Positions 1 to 7,700 of a stretch of DNA of 18,160 nt are shown one piece after another. The position numbers and the translations under genes were made by a program. How positions within the stretch are numbered: position 1 is the first letter of the stretch; each line of letters starts with the position of its first letter. The notes beneath the pieces were generated by a model. The model saw only the letters and a program-made list of their open reading frames with translations. It ran no database searches and was not told the origin of the DNA. This DNA comes from Gemmatimonadota bacterium (GTDB lineage: Bacteria > Gemmatimonadota > Gemmatimonadetes > Gemmatimonadales > Gemmatimonadaceae), in contig JADJRJ010000005.1 in assembly GCA_016712265.1 (NCBI GenBank), forward strand, positions 1 to 18,160. The letters are read 5' to 3'.

Positions 1-1001
1 GGACTCCGCTTGCGTTGCGGACAGCGCTCGAGGCCAATGCGAAGACCCATGAACTGCTCGGGACGTACGACAGCGCGGTAGTGTCGCTCAGCGAAGCCCT
101 GCGCCTGCAGGAGGACACGAGCTCCATCGAGTTCGCGTACCAGCTCAACCACCTGGCGAACAACCTGTTTTACCAGGGCCGCTTCGACTCGGTCGTGACA
201 GTGACGGAGCAAGTGCTTGGCCTTCCTGCGGACGACCTGCCAGCAGTCACCCGGCGCGAGGCGATACCACCATCAATCTTGCGTCCGTCGCGAAGGACCG
301 CGGCGACACCGCACGAGCCGTGACGCTCGCTCGCACGGGGGCGCGCCTCCTGGAGCAGTGGTACGGTCCCGAGCATCATCGCACCGCCGGTGGCATCGCG
401 GAATTCGGACGCGCATTTGTCGCGGCGCGTGCGTGGGATGATGCGGGCAGACTTCGTCGCGCGCTGGCCTACCGTCAGGAACCGGGTCTACGGTACCGAT
501 CATCCCCTGGTGGCCAATCTCTGGAGTGACCTGGCGAATGTCGCCATTGGCCGTCAGCGTCCGGCGGAGGCCGAGCCCATTTTCCGGCGCATCGTCGAGA
601 TCTATCGTCGCCGGCACAACGATCGGCATTACCTCATCGGTCTCTTTCGTGGCAACCTTGCCGGCACGCTCCTCCGACTCAACCGACCCGCGGAGGCCGA
701 GCAAGAACTCCGCGCTGGCTTGGCCATGTACGCGATCACGCTGCCACCGGACCACCAGAACATTGGGATACACCACACAAGGCTCGCGCGGGCGCTCGTA
801 GCGCAGAAGCGGTTCCTCGAGGCGGTCGTGGAGGCCAACGAAGGGCTCGCAATCCTCCTGAAGCAATCCACGCCGGCGAAGGCATGGGTAGACGGAGCGC
901 GCGAGGTGCAGCTGGAGGCCTATGTGGCGCTCGGCGACACGGCCCAAGCCAGGCGGGTTCGCGCAGAACTCGGTCCTTCAGCCCCCGCTGCTCCCAAGTA
1001 G
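1..1001 (+). CDS. TPR-repeat protein, 5'-truncated and frameshifted
   Basis: The window opens inside this gene, so its N-terminus is unseen. The visible part is helical tetratricopeptide repeats: about 40-residue units with signatures such as YGTDHPLVANLWSDLA, AEAEPIFRRIVEIY and AEAEQELRAGLAMY. The DHP..A....LA phrase is typical of kinesin-light-chain-like TPRs (TPR_10/TPR_12), which in bacteria often follow a Ser/Thr kinase domain. Whether a kinase lies upstream cannot be seen. TPRs bind proteins; no catalytic motif is present here. Coding sense runs in frame 3 to about 255, frame 2 from about 262 (NLASVAKDRGDTARA) to about 475, then frame 3 to the TAG at 999-1001. Two indels are therefore needed, near 250-262 and 468-485. 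The pieces read as one continuous TPR array, so sequencing error is likelier than decay. The gene is convergent with the CsgG-like gene. Confidence 0.75.
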
Positions 1002-1127
1002 TCGCCCGGCACGTGGTGCGCCGTCTCTGAGTCTCGACGTGTGACAGGCACGACTCGACGGGCAAGGCGCTCAGGATCCGTCCCACGCCACGCGTGTTCC
1101 CCCTGAGCGCGGTGAGCGGAGGGCGCC

Positions 1128-2156
1128 TCACGACACACGCCCGCCGGGGCTGACTCTGTCGGCCCCGGCGGGCGTGTTGGCAATGGCGCGGGCTACTTCT
1201 TCGCGACGAAGGTCTTTCTTCACCCAGCCCTCGACATTGGAGCCCATCACCTTAAGGAATCCGTCCTTCTCTTCTCCCGCGAAGATAAGGTCGTCGCTCT
1301 TCTTCACCGTGCCCGCCACGCGCGCCGCGTCCGACGGACTCGCGTGGATCTTGACGTTGTCGATCTTTGGGGCGAGGACATCGCCTTCATTGAACACGGT
1401 TCCCGCCTTCGGGACGTCGCCGCTGGCCAGTTTGGACGGGTCGAACTTGGCCGCGCGCGCCGTCATGACGGGATCGTCCTTCAGCTGCTTTACGATGTTG
1501 TTGAAGTTGTCCATGTAGGAGGCGGCAATCATCTTGCCTTCCGCAGTGCTCGTATACGCACCACCACCGCCAACCATGCCACCGGCCCACCCGAACATGC
1601 CGAGGGAGAAGTCGGTTTTCTTCGCCTTGCCTTCGGCGGCCGCGACCTGCACTGTCGTGCGAGCATCGGCGATGAGAATCGTGGTCGTGGCTTCCTTGAA
1701 CTTCACACCACCCGCGATCGCGCCGACGCCCAACCGGCGCCCGATCCCCCCGATGGCCCCACCCGCGCCACCCGCGTTGTTATCGACCACCTGAATGGCA
1801 GGGTTCATGACGAAGTCTGCGAGCACCATCTGCCCCTTGCCCATGTTGGAACCGGCCTGACCCTCGCCATCCCCCGCGAGTTCGCGCTCACCTTTCATGA
1901 CTTCCATGCCGGCTCCGCGTTCGAGCACAACGAAGCACTTGGATTGCTGCACCATCATGCGCAGCAGCGCGGTGGGAGAGCCCAGGGAGTAGCGCGCGAA
2001 GTACTGCATGTACTCCTGTCGCGGTTCGGCGAGGGCCATCGTGCCGATGGGGCGCTCGCACTTTTCGAGCTGGTCCTTGTCTTGTGCGAGGGCAGGGAGG
2101 GCCGTCAGGGCGAGCAGGGCGCTCGCGCCCAGGACGGACGAGGGGAGGTTGGACAT
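1128..2156 (-). CDS. Exported CsgG-like domain protein with C-terminal SH3-like domain
   Basis: Start ATG at 2154-2156 is chosen over an upstream in-frame ATG because AGGAG lies 7 bases before it and a signal peptide follows (hydrophobic residues 8-24, ending PALAQ|D). Residues about 30-225 resemble the CsgG/HfaB family: FVVLERGAGMEVMKGE, then GQMVLADFVMNPAIQ, a glycine-rich stretch, and ATTTILIADARTTVQV. CsgG itself is the outer-membrane curli secretion channel and a lipoprotein. This protein has no lipobox at the cleavage site and no curli genes are visible, so channel function is not supported. Residues about 265-325 (VKIHASPSDAARVAGTV to EGWVKKD) resemble a bacterial SH3 domain, usually a peptidoglycan or ligand binder. 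The open frame runs to TGA at 1128-1130, but removing one C near 1210-1213 ends the protein as VKKDFVAKK with TAG at 1193-1195, which I think is the real end. Confidence 0.75.
   Translation of the reverse strand: MSNLPSSVLGASALLALTALPALAQDKDQLEKCERPIGTMALAEPRQEYMQYFARYSLGSPTALLRMMVQQSKCFVVLERGAGMEVMKGERELAGDGEGQAGSNMGKGQMVLADFVMNPAIQVVDNNAGGAGGAIGGIGRRLGVGAIAGGVKFKEATTTILIADARTTVQVAAAEGKAKKTDFSLGMFGWAGGMVGGGGAYTSTAEGKMIAASYMDNFNNIVKQLKDDPVMTARAAKFDPSKLASGDVPKAGTVFNEGDVLAPKIDNVKIHASPSDAARVAGTVKKSDDLIFAGEEKDGFLKVMGSNVEGWVKKDLRREEVARAIANTPAGADRVSPGGRVS
1135..1177 (-). terminator. Perfect 16-bp hairpin between two convergent genes
   Basis: The arms at 1135-1150 (ACACGCCCGCCGGGGC) and 1162-1177 are exact reverse complements around an 11-base loop that can add a GAC/GTC pairing. 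It lies just beyond the restored stop of the CsgG-like gene (1193-1195), where a terminator is expected, and may also serve the TPR gene on the other strand. There is no clear U-tract on either side, so efficiency as an intrinsic terminator is uncertain. Confidence 0.65.
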
Positions 2157-2696
2157 CGAAGATCTCCTGGGATGGGGTTTGGAGGGCGTCGGGGAACGCC
2201 ATACCGATAATTGCGCAGTGGGGCGCGTCCCGGTCATGGCGTTGTGGGAGCGACGACCCAGCCCGAACCGTTACGAGACGTGACAGCAGGCCAGATCGAC
2301 CGGCGGCAGCGATCCGCAGTCGGACGAGGATGCTCGTTTCGGACGACCTTCCGGGTCCCTTCCCTTGTCGTGAGTGGTCCACCGGGACCTCGCGTACCCC
2401 TTATCGAAAACCGTGCGCGAACGCGGCCTTCGTAGAGGTTCTCCGAGGAATTGCGGACGAACCACCTCCCACCTGTCACCGCTCTCGAGTAGGAGTCCCC
2501 TGCCTTGAGCCAACGCCGCCCATCAGTCAGAGGGCGTGCGCGCTGATCCATCTCCCAGACGCTCACTATTGCGAGGTAGGCGAGCCGATACGGCGGTTCG
2601 CCCTGCGACGCACTGCGCGGTGCGAGTCCCCTCTTCTACAGGAATCTCAACCTCCGTGGGAGACGGAGAGCGACCACCGAGGCGTGGGTGCTGCCC
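2157..2696. other. 540-bp region without a recognisable gene
   Basis: This lies between the end of lipoprotein A and the start of the CsgG-like gene, so it should hold the promoter of the latter. Open frames cross it on both strands, but their translations are arginine-rich and carry no motif I recognise. I examined 2565-2640 for a tRNA because of a T-loop-like GTGCGAGTCC, but the acceptor and T stems do not pair. No convincing -35/-10 pair was found. Confidence 0.4.
2164..2168 (-). promoter_or_regulatory. Ribosome-binding site of the CsgG-like gene
   Basis: AGGAG read on the minus strand, 7 bases before the ATG at 2156. It decides the start of this gene. Confidence 0.7.
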
Positions 2697-4994
2697 TCAG
2701 TAGTACATGCGCTTCGGCAGGAGGAATGGTCCGAAATTGTTGGTGCCATCACCGAACGAGCCTCCACCCCAGCAATACGCCTCGCCGTCCAGCCCCATCG
2801 CACACACGCCCGCCGTGAACGTCGAAAGCGTGCTATAGCGGGTCGGTCCCCGCACTTGAACCGGCGTCAAGTGGCCCGTGGTGGTACCTGTCATGAGTTG
2901 TCCGGCACCGTTAAGCCCCCAGCACAACAGCATCCCGCCGCTTGTGAGTCCACAGGTGAATCCGGTCGCGTTGGCCGAGACGAATCCGCCGCCAGCGAAG
3001 ATGGCGGAGAACTTCACGCCTCCCGCCACCCGCACGGGGGTTGCCGTACTGACAGCGGTTCCGTCGCCAAGCTCCCCGTTGCCGTTCTGCCCCCAGCACC
3101 AGGCGGTTCCGTCCGCCTCAAGCGCGCAGGCATGCTCGTCGGCCGCCGTGATGGCGACGAACTTTCGGCCGCCGACCACCGGCCACGGAACCAGACGTCG
3201 GGTCCCGTCACCCGTGCCGAGTGAGCCCAGCTGCCCTCGCCCCCAGCAGTATGCGTCGCCCGCGGCAGAGAGCGCGCAGGTGAAACCCACCGCGGCGGCG
3301 ATCTGCGTGAACCGCAAGGTGGTGGTCACAGCGAGGGGCGTGTTGCGGTTCACCTGCGTGTTGTCGCCGAGCTGCCCCTGACTGTTCTCGCCCCAGCAAT
3401 ACGCGACGCCGGCGGCCGTGAGAGCACAGGTGTGGTTGAAGCCGCCGCTTTGAGACGTGGCGATCTGTCGGAACTTGATACCACCACTGACGGCCACCGG
3501 AGCGTTTGCGGCCGCATTGGAGCCTCGACCCAACGCACCACTGGCGTTGTCGCCCCAACACCACGCGTCGTCCGCAAAGTCGACGGCGCAGGCGTAGCTG
3601 CTGCCGACGCTGACAGTGCGGTAGCGACGGCCGCCGACGACGGGGACAGGGGTCGTGTATTCACCTACGGTTGTGCCTGCGCCCGCCGCGCCGTTGCGAT
3701 TGTCGCCCCAGCAAAACAGCGTGCTGTCGGCGGCCATTCCGCACGTCGATGACATGCCGCCGAAGATCTTCAGGAACTTGCGCTCGCCCGCCACGGCCAC
3801 CGGCTGCGCGGAATACGTGTAGCTGCCGTTTCCAAGCTGGCCGGCGTTGTTGGCCCCCCAGCAGCGGAAGTAGCCGCTCGTGAGGCGACCGCACACGAAA
3901 TGCCCCCCGGCTGAGAGCTCCGTAAAGTCTGCGCCACCAGCAACGGCAGTTGGCGTTGGAACCGCTGCGGGTGAAGTCGAACCAGTACCGAGCTGCAGCG
4001 ATTGATTTGTTCCCCAGCAGAAGGCCCTTCCACTATCGGTCAAGCCGCACGTAAAGAAGTAGCCGGCATCGATCTCGGCGAACGTGTGACCGCCCGATAC
4101 CGCAACAAGTTCCGATGTGGACGTTGCGTTACCCGACCCAAGTTGGCCGAACCTGTTGTCGCCCCAGCAGTACGCCACGCCGGCTCCGTCGACGCCACAT
4201 GCGTGAGTGGACGACATCGAAAGGCTCGCGAGGCCACTCCCCTCGAACGCCAGCTGAGGAGTGCCTGATCGAGTCCAGGTGCCCCAGCAGTAGACGTCAC
4301 CCGTGTCTTCGACCGCGCAGGACGCTTCGTCCGTCGCGGCGATGTCTCGATATCGGCGACCGCCCGCAATCAGTGTTGGTACGTTCGTGTTTCCTGGCAC
4401 CCCCGTACCGAGTTGACCGCGACTGTTCTCACCCCAGCAATACACCTCACCGCTCACCGCAAGCCCGCAGGCGTGGTATCGACCATGCGCCAGTCGGCGA
4501 TACTGCCTTGCGCCACTGACCGCCTTGGGGATCGTCTCTTCGTTGCCGCTCACGCCTGTCCCGGCTTGGCCGTAGGCGTTCCACCCCCAACAAAGGGCGG
4601 AACCTTGTGCTGTCAGTCCGCACGCATGGGCCCCGCCAACCGACACTCGCCGCAGCAACTCAGACGTCGAAACCATGACCGGCGTGAGTTGACGGCTGAA
4701 CTGCGACGGCCAACTCCGGTTGGTTCCGAGGCGCCACGCGTTATCCTGACCCCAGCACGCGGTCTCCGCCGTAGGCTGCACCGCGCATGCGTAGTCTTCG
4801 CCCGCACTGATGGTCTCGGCCCGCAACGGCGGATCTGGCACCACGGTGAGCTGATACATCAACAGCTGCGCGGCCAGCCCGGGTGTGACCGTGAGGATGG
4901 TAATCGCATGAGTCCCCAATGCCGCCGACGCCGACGCCCGAAACCTCATCGTGCTGCTGGTTCCGGGATTCGCTAAGTGACGGCGAGCCGACAT
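2697..4994 (-). CDS. Lipoprotein A, C-terminal part: 14 RCC1-type repeats (double beta-propeller)
   Basis: This is the C-terminal two thirds of a lipoprotein whose N-terminus is at 5813. The 2697-4994 frame overlaps the upstream frame, and coding sense switches near 4965-4990. The first residues (about 8-50) finish a beta-sandwich domain begun in the other frame. From about residue 60 to the end there are 14 copies of a roughly 50-residue unit built around CWG.N..GQLG.G, preceded about 10 residues earlier by a second cysteine (HACGL, TCALTAAG). This is the RCC1/BNR-like pattern. RCC1 folds are seven-bladed propellers, so 14 units fit two tandem propellers. The paired cysteines in each unit could form a disulfide, as suits an extracellular protein. 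RCC1 propellers usually bind protein or nucleic-acid partners; the ligand is unknown here. It ends LPKRMYY, stop at 2697. Confidence 0.85.
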   Translation of the reverse strand: MSARRHLANPGTSSTMRFRASASAALGTHAITILTVTPGLAAQLLMYQLTVVPDPPLRAETISAGEDYACAVQPTAETACWGQDNAWRLGTNRSWPSQFSRQLTPVMVSTSELLRRVSVGGAHACGLTAQGSALCWGWNAYGQAGTGVSGNEETIPKAVSGARQYRRLAHGRYHACGLAVSGEVYCWGENSRGQLGTGVPGNTNVPTLIAGGRRYRDIAATDEASCAVEDTGDVYCWGTWTRSGTPQLAFEGSGLASLSMSSTHACGVDGAGVAYCWGDNRFGQLGSGNATSTSELVAVSGGHTFAEIDAGYFFTCGLTDSGRAFCWGTNQSLQLGTGSTSPAAVPTPTAVAGGADFTELSAGGHFVCGRLTSGYFRCWGANNAGQLGNGSYTYSAQPVAVAGERKFLKIFGGMSSTCGMAADSTLFCWGDNRNGAAGAGTTVGEYTTPVPVVGGRRYRTVSVGSSYACAVDFADDAWCWGDNASGALGRGSNAAANAPVAVSGGIKFRQIATSQSGGFNHTCALTAAGVAYCWGENSQGQLGDNTQVNRNTPLAVTTTLRFTQIAAAVGFTCALSAAGDAYCWGRGQLGSLGTGDGTRRLVPWPVVGGRKFVAITAADEHACALEADGTAWCWGQNGNGELGDGTAVSTATPVRVAGGVKFSAIFAGGGFVSANATGFTCGLTSGGMLLCWGLNGAGQLMTGTTTGHLTPVQVRGPTRYSTLSTFTAGVCAMGLDGEAYCWGGGSFGDGTNNFGPFLLPKRMYY

Positions 4995-5813
4995 CGACCG
5001 TAACGCCCGTCGGTAAGGGGGTCGCCAGCGAGATGCTCACGTTTCCCGTGAACCCACCGGCCCGTGCGACGGAAATCGCAGCGCCGCGCGTGCCGCTGCG
5101 GAACACCGTCCCCGAACTGGCACTCAGGGTTGCAATGAACGACCCGACGACGGGAGTGATCACGCTAAGCACCACGGTCCCGGTGCCCGGAGTCAGACCA
5201 GGCCCCGATGCCGCGACGACCAGGGAGTACGTGCCAGGGGCGATCGCCGCAACGACCGTTAGTGTCAGGGTTCGCACCTCGGTACCGTTTGGCCCGGGCC
5301 GGGCCGCACCGAACGTACCGCTGATGCCAGTGGGCGGATTCTGGAGCGCAAGCGTGACTGCACCAGAGTAGTTGGTCCGCGTGATGGTGACATCCGTGCT
5401 GTCGCTCGCTCCTTGTGCCACGGTGAGCGGCGCCACGCTGAGCGTTACGGAACCAGGCGACTGCACCGTCACCGTCGTCGACCCCGACACACCCCCCGAC
5501 GTCGCCGTCACAGTCGTGGTCCCCGGTGCGACCGACGTGATCGTCGCACTCCCGCCGCTCCCAGTCACCGTCGCCACGGCGACGTTCGACGAGCTCCAAC
5601 TCACCGTCGGCGACGCCACCGGACCGTTCGACGCGGTCACCGCAGCGGTCACCGTCGCCGTCTGACCAGAACCCACCAGCGCCACGGTCGCCGGAGCGAC
5701 CACCACCGACTGAATCGTGACCGGTGGCGGCGGGGAGTCGTGCTGCCATCTCCGCCCCCACACGCAAGAACAGCAGACACGAATGCGATACCGAGGAGAT
5801 TGCGGTGAGTCAT
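4975..5813 (-). CDS. Lipoprotein A, N-terminal part: lipobox, Big_2 and beta-sandwich stalk
   Basis: The start ATG is at 5811-5813 and gives MTHRNLLGIAFVSAVLACGGG, a lipoprotein signal with cysteine 18 as the lipidation site; its paralogues start equivalently. No clear Shine-Dalgarno is seen. The frame breaks at the G run 5732-5735; one extra C on the coding strand turns the out-of-frame TTPRRHRS into a proline run leading into VTIQSVVVAP. A Big_2-type bacterial Ig domain follows (VSWSSSNVAVATV, SVAPGTTTVTATSGG). Next comes a roughly 95-residue beta-sandwich (VAQGASDSTDVTITRTNYSG to GTYSLVVAASG), then a second divergent copy (VARAGGFTGNVSISLATPLP). A second frameshift near 4965-4990 joins it to the RCC1 repeats. 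Ig-like domains of this kind act as stalks or adhesion modules; that role is inferred. The whole gene spans 2697-5813. Confidence 0.8.
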
Positions 5814-5883
5814 GGTCGCGGCAGTCGGGAGTATGAAGTACTTGCGTGGCACCTGGTCGCTGGCTGTCACAGCTCACGGCATG

Positions 5884-6062
5884 CCCATGAGGCGCCGAAT
5901 CTCGAGCGGAGGGAGCACGTCCTCGTCGGTCACGCTGTCTGGGTCGACGCGCTCGAGGTCCACAGGGCTCCGCTAGGAACCGGGTAGTGCACCCGACCGG
6001 CCCTGGGTACACGTCCCACGAGTCGGTAGTCGCTGAACTCGGTCTCGACGAAGTTTGTTGAC
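5884..6062 (-). pseudogene. Possible 3' remnant of an unidentified gene
   Basis: On the minus strand one frame reads FVETEFSDYRLVGRVPRAGR, and a second frame continues DLERVDPDSVTDEDVLPPLE and IRRLMGMP to a stop near 5884. Both read like natural protein, and together they resemble a C-terminus. The ETEFSDYR phrase recalls outer-membrane lipoprotein-sorting-like proteins, but that is a weak match. No start codon, signal peptide or upstream body is found: beyond about 6062 the sequence changes to a different apparent remnant on the other strand. It may instead be non-coding. Confidence 0.3.
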
Positions 6063-6145
6063 CCCCACCGGATCGGAGCAGGCCAACGGCCGGCTCTCCT
6101 TCGCTCGGGCCGAAACTGTTCGGCGATTGCTCGCCGCCGAGGTCG
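6040..6145 (+). pseudogene. Possible OmpA-like C-terminal domain remnant
   Basis: The plus strand reads TGSEQANGRLSFARAETVRR followed by LLAAEVG. This matches the well-known OmpA peptidoglycan-binding phrase (G.TD..G....N..LS..RA..V...L). If one C of the CCCCC at 6061-6065 is dropped, FVDPTGSEQANGRLS reads continuously. No upstream OmpA body, membrane barrel or start codon is present, and the downstream part (GRHLRKKAPARG) no longer resembles OmpA. So this is at most a short fragment, about 35 residues. Confidence 0.35.
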
Positions 6146-6218
6146 GCCCGCTGGGGCGACACCTCCGTAAGAAGGCACCCGCTCGCGGCGTTCTCTGGAT
6201 GTCACCACAACCCAGAGC

Positions 6219-6599
6219 ATGCGCCTCTCAGCGATCCTCGCCCTCGCCACCCTTTCGGTCCTCGTCCATCCCCTCGCGGCGCAGGACCTTGGCGACATGG
6301 ACTCTTTCGGCCGATCGCCGCTCGCCACCCAGGACTCGGTCGCGATTCAGTTGGAAGGTGACGGTGCCGGCGTCGTTGCTTCGTGGCCATCCGGACTCGC
6401 GTGCCGAGCGGCGCGATGCGAGGGAGCCTTTCCGGCTGCCACCACACTCACCCTGAGCGCGACGCCAGCCGCGGGCAGCCACTTCGTCGGGTGGACCGGC
6501 GTGTGCGCGGGCCTGCAACGCTGCGTGGTGCGGCTGGAAGAAGCGCGCACGGTCCGTGCGCTGTTCCGATCGGGACCACGGGTGTTGCCGTCCCGATGA
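6219..6599 (+). CDS. Small secreted protein with one InlB-type bacterial repeat
   Basis: 126 residues. Residues 1-22 (MRLSAILALATLSVLVHPLAA) form a signal peptide with a likely cleavage before QD. Residues about 40-118 fit the divergent InlB B-repeat or bacterial-repeat pattern: GDGAGVVASWPSGLAC, then C..F...TTLTLSATPAAGS, HFVGWTGVCAG, C.V.LEEARTVRALF. The four cysteines are spaced as in secreted repeats of this type, suggesting two disulfides. Such repeats are small beta-grasp-like modules found in cell-surface proteins, normally several per protein; here there is only one, so it may be a fragment or a minimal secreted factor. It is on the opposite strand to its large neighbours, and only weak ribosome-binding sequence (AGAG) precedes the ATG. 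Confidence 0.65.
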   Translation: MRLSAILALATLSVLVHPLAAQDLGDMDSFGRSPLATQDSVAIQLEGDGAGVVASWPSGLACRAARCEGAFPAATTLTLSATPAAGSHFVGWTGVCAGLQRCVVRLEEARTVRALFRSGPRVLPSR

Positions 6600-6626
6600 C
6601 ACCGAACTTCCGGTGTCGGCAGCTCT

Positions 6627-7700
6627 TCACGGGACGAACTTGCCTGAGCGAGCGGCCCACCGTTCAACCTGTCCCTCAACGCGCCCTCCATCCCCAATCG
6701 CCCACCCACACGCGATGTGGTGCCACTCGGTTTCGAGGCCAGGCTGCAACGTCCACACGTTTTGCCAGCCAACGACGGTGCTGAAGTCCGGAAGGGTAAA
6801 GTCGACCGTCGTCGCCGATCCCAGGTAGCCACCACCGATCAACAAGGCGACCGACGCACTGGGTTGCGTGAGCAAGGTCATCCAGAGCTGTGAGTACTCT
6901 GCTTGGCGCGCCGCCTGTACTCGAACCCGGGTGAAGGGGCTGGTAGAGACCGTCGCCAACGCCGCTGATGCGAGCAGGCTCGAAAGGGTCAGCTGCAGGC
7001 CCGCGCCGAAGTCTCGGCGGGATGCGCCAACCAGGCGCTCGTTCCGCACAGTGCCGGTGGTCGATGACGCGATCGCGTGGAACTCATGCAGGTCCGACGT
7101 GGCCAGCTGTCCTTGGGGCACCACGAACATGGGAAAGGACGTTGCCGCAACTTGTGTTAGCTGCAGGAACCCGTTTGTCGAGTGAATGGTGCCGAAAATC
7201 GACACGCTGTCGCCCGCGCTCGCCCCACTTACCGTGACCGGAAGCCGGGCAGGTGTGAACGCCTCGGTCGTACTTCGAAAGTCAATGGTACCCACGGAGC
7301 CTCCGTTCGGCGGATTCACTCCTCGTCGATGGAACACGCGCTCCAAGTTGAACTGGCCCGGGGCTTGGGCAATGGGGACCCATCGGGCCGCCCAGAGATC
7401 ACCCGTCCCTTGCGGCAGGTCGTTGAAAGTGAACGCCGGAGATGCCGGCGTCGGCTCTACAAGTGGTGACCACCCCGAGAGCGTGACATACATGCGGTCA
7501 GATGATGCCTCCGGAACGACCCGTCCGGTCGCCGAGCGCGCGCCCGGTAACCCACATGAGGCCGCGCCCGCCGCCTGTAGCTCTTCACGGGTACCGTAAA
7601 TGACGCTGAGGTCACTGGCCCCGTTGGACAACAGGGTGCGTTCGTGCGCGTGGGTCTGACTCCGGCCGGCGCGAAGGCTGGCCCTGACCTGCCGGGGGCC
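6627..7700 (-). CDS. Lipoprotein B, C-terminal part: unnamed domain shared with lipoprotein C
   Basis: Continuation of the gene starting at 8559, in a different frame after an indel in or near the G run 7694-7698. The first residues of this open frame (before about residue 30) are out of frame and not real. The coding part runs from about RQVRASLRAGRS through LLSNGASDLSVIYGTREELQ, a conserved cysteine in SCGLPGARS, WVPIAQAPGQFNLERVF, and near the end VDFTLPDFSTVVGWQNVW. These phrases have counterparts in lipoprotein C (LLCELPERA; VDLTTPDFAGLPGWLDSWGP), so the two share a mostly beta-type C-terminal domain of roughly 400 residues. I do not recognise a named family or catalytic motif. Stop TGA is at 6627-6629. 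Confidence 0.7.
   Translation of the reverse strand, partial: GPRQVRASLRAGRSQTHAHERTLLSNGASDLSVIYGTREELQAAGAASCGLPGARSATGRVVPEASSDRMYVTLSGWSPLVEPTPASPAFTFNDLPQGTGDLWAARWVPIAQAPGQFNLERVFHRRGVNPPNGGSVGTIDFRSTTEAFTPARLPVTVSGASAGDSVSIFGTIHSTNGFLQLTQVAATSFPMFVVPQGQLATSDLHEFHAIASSTTGTVRNERLVGASRRDFGAGLQLTLSSLLASAALATVSTSPFTRVRVQAARQAEYSQLWMTLLTQPSASVALLIGGGYLGSATTVDFTLPDFSTVVGWQNVWTLQPGLETEWHHIACGWAIGDGGRVEGQVERWAARSGKFVP

Noticed and set aside
1344..2210. Plus-strand open frame of 288 codons opposite the CsgG-like gene
   Set aside because: His/Arg/Gly-rich antisense shadow; the other strand has a signal peptide, ribosome-binding site and domains.
2565..2640. tRNA-like stretch with GTGCGAGTCC resembling a T-loop
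   Set aside because: The acceptor and T stems do not pair and no anticodon arm can be placed.
4965..4994. Programmed ribosomal frameshifting between the Ig-like and RCC1 parts of lipoprotein A
   Set aside because: No slippery heptamer with a downstream structure was seen, and similar shifts occur in nearly every gene here, which points to sequence error.
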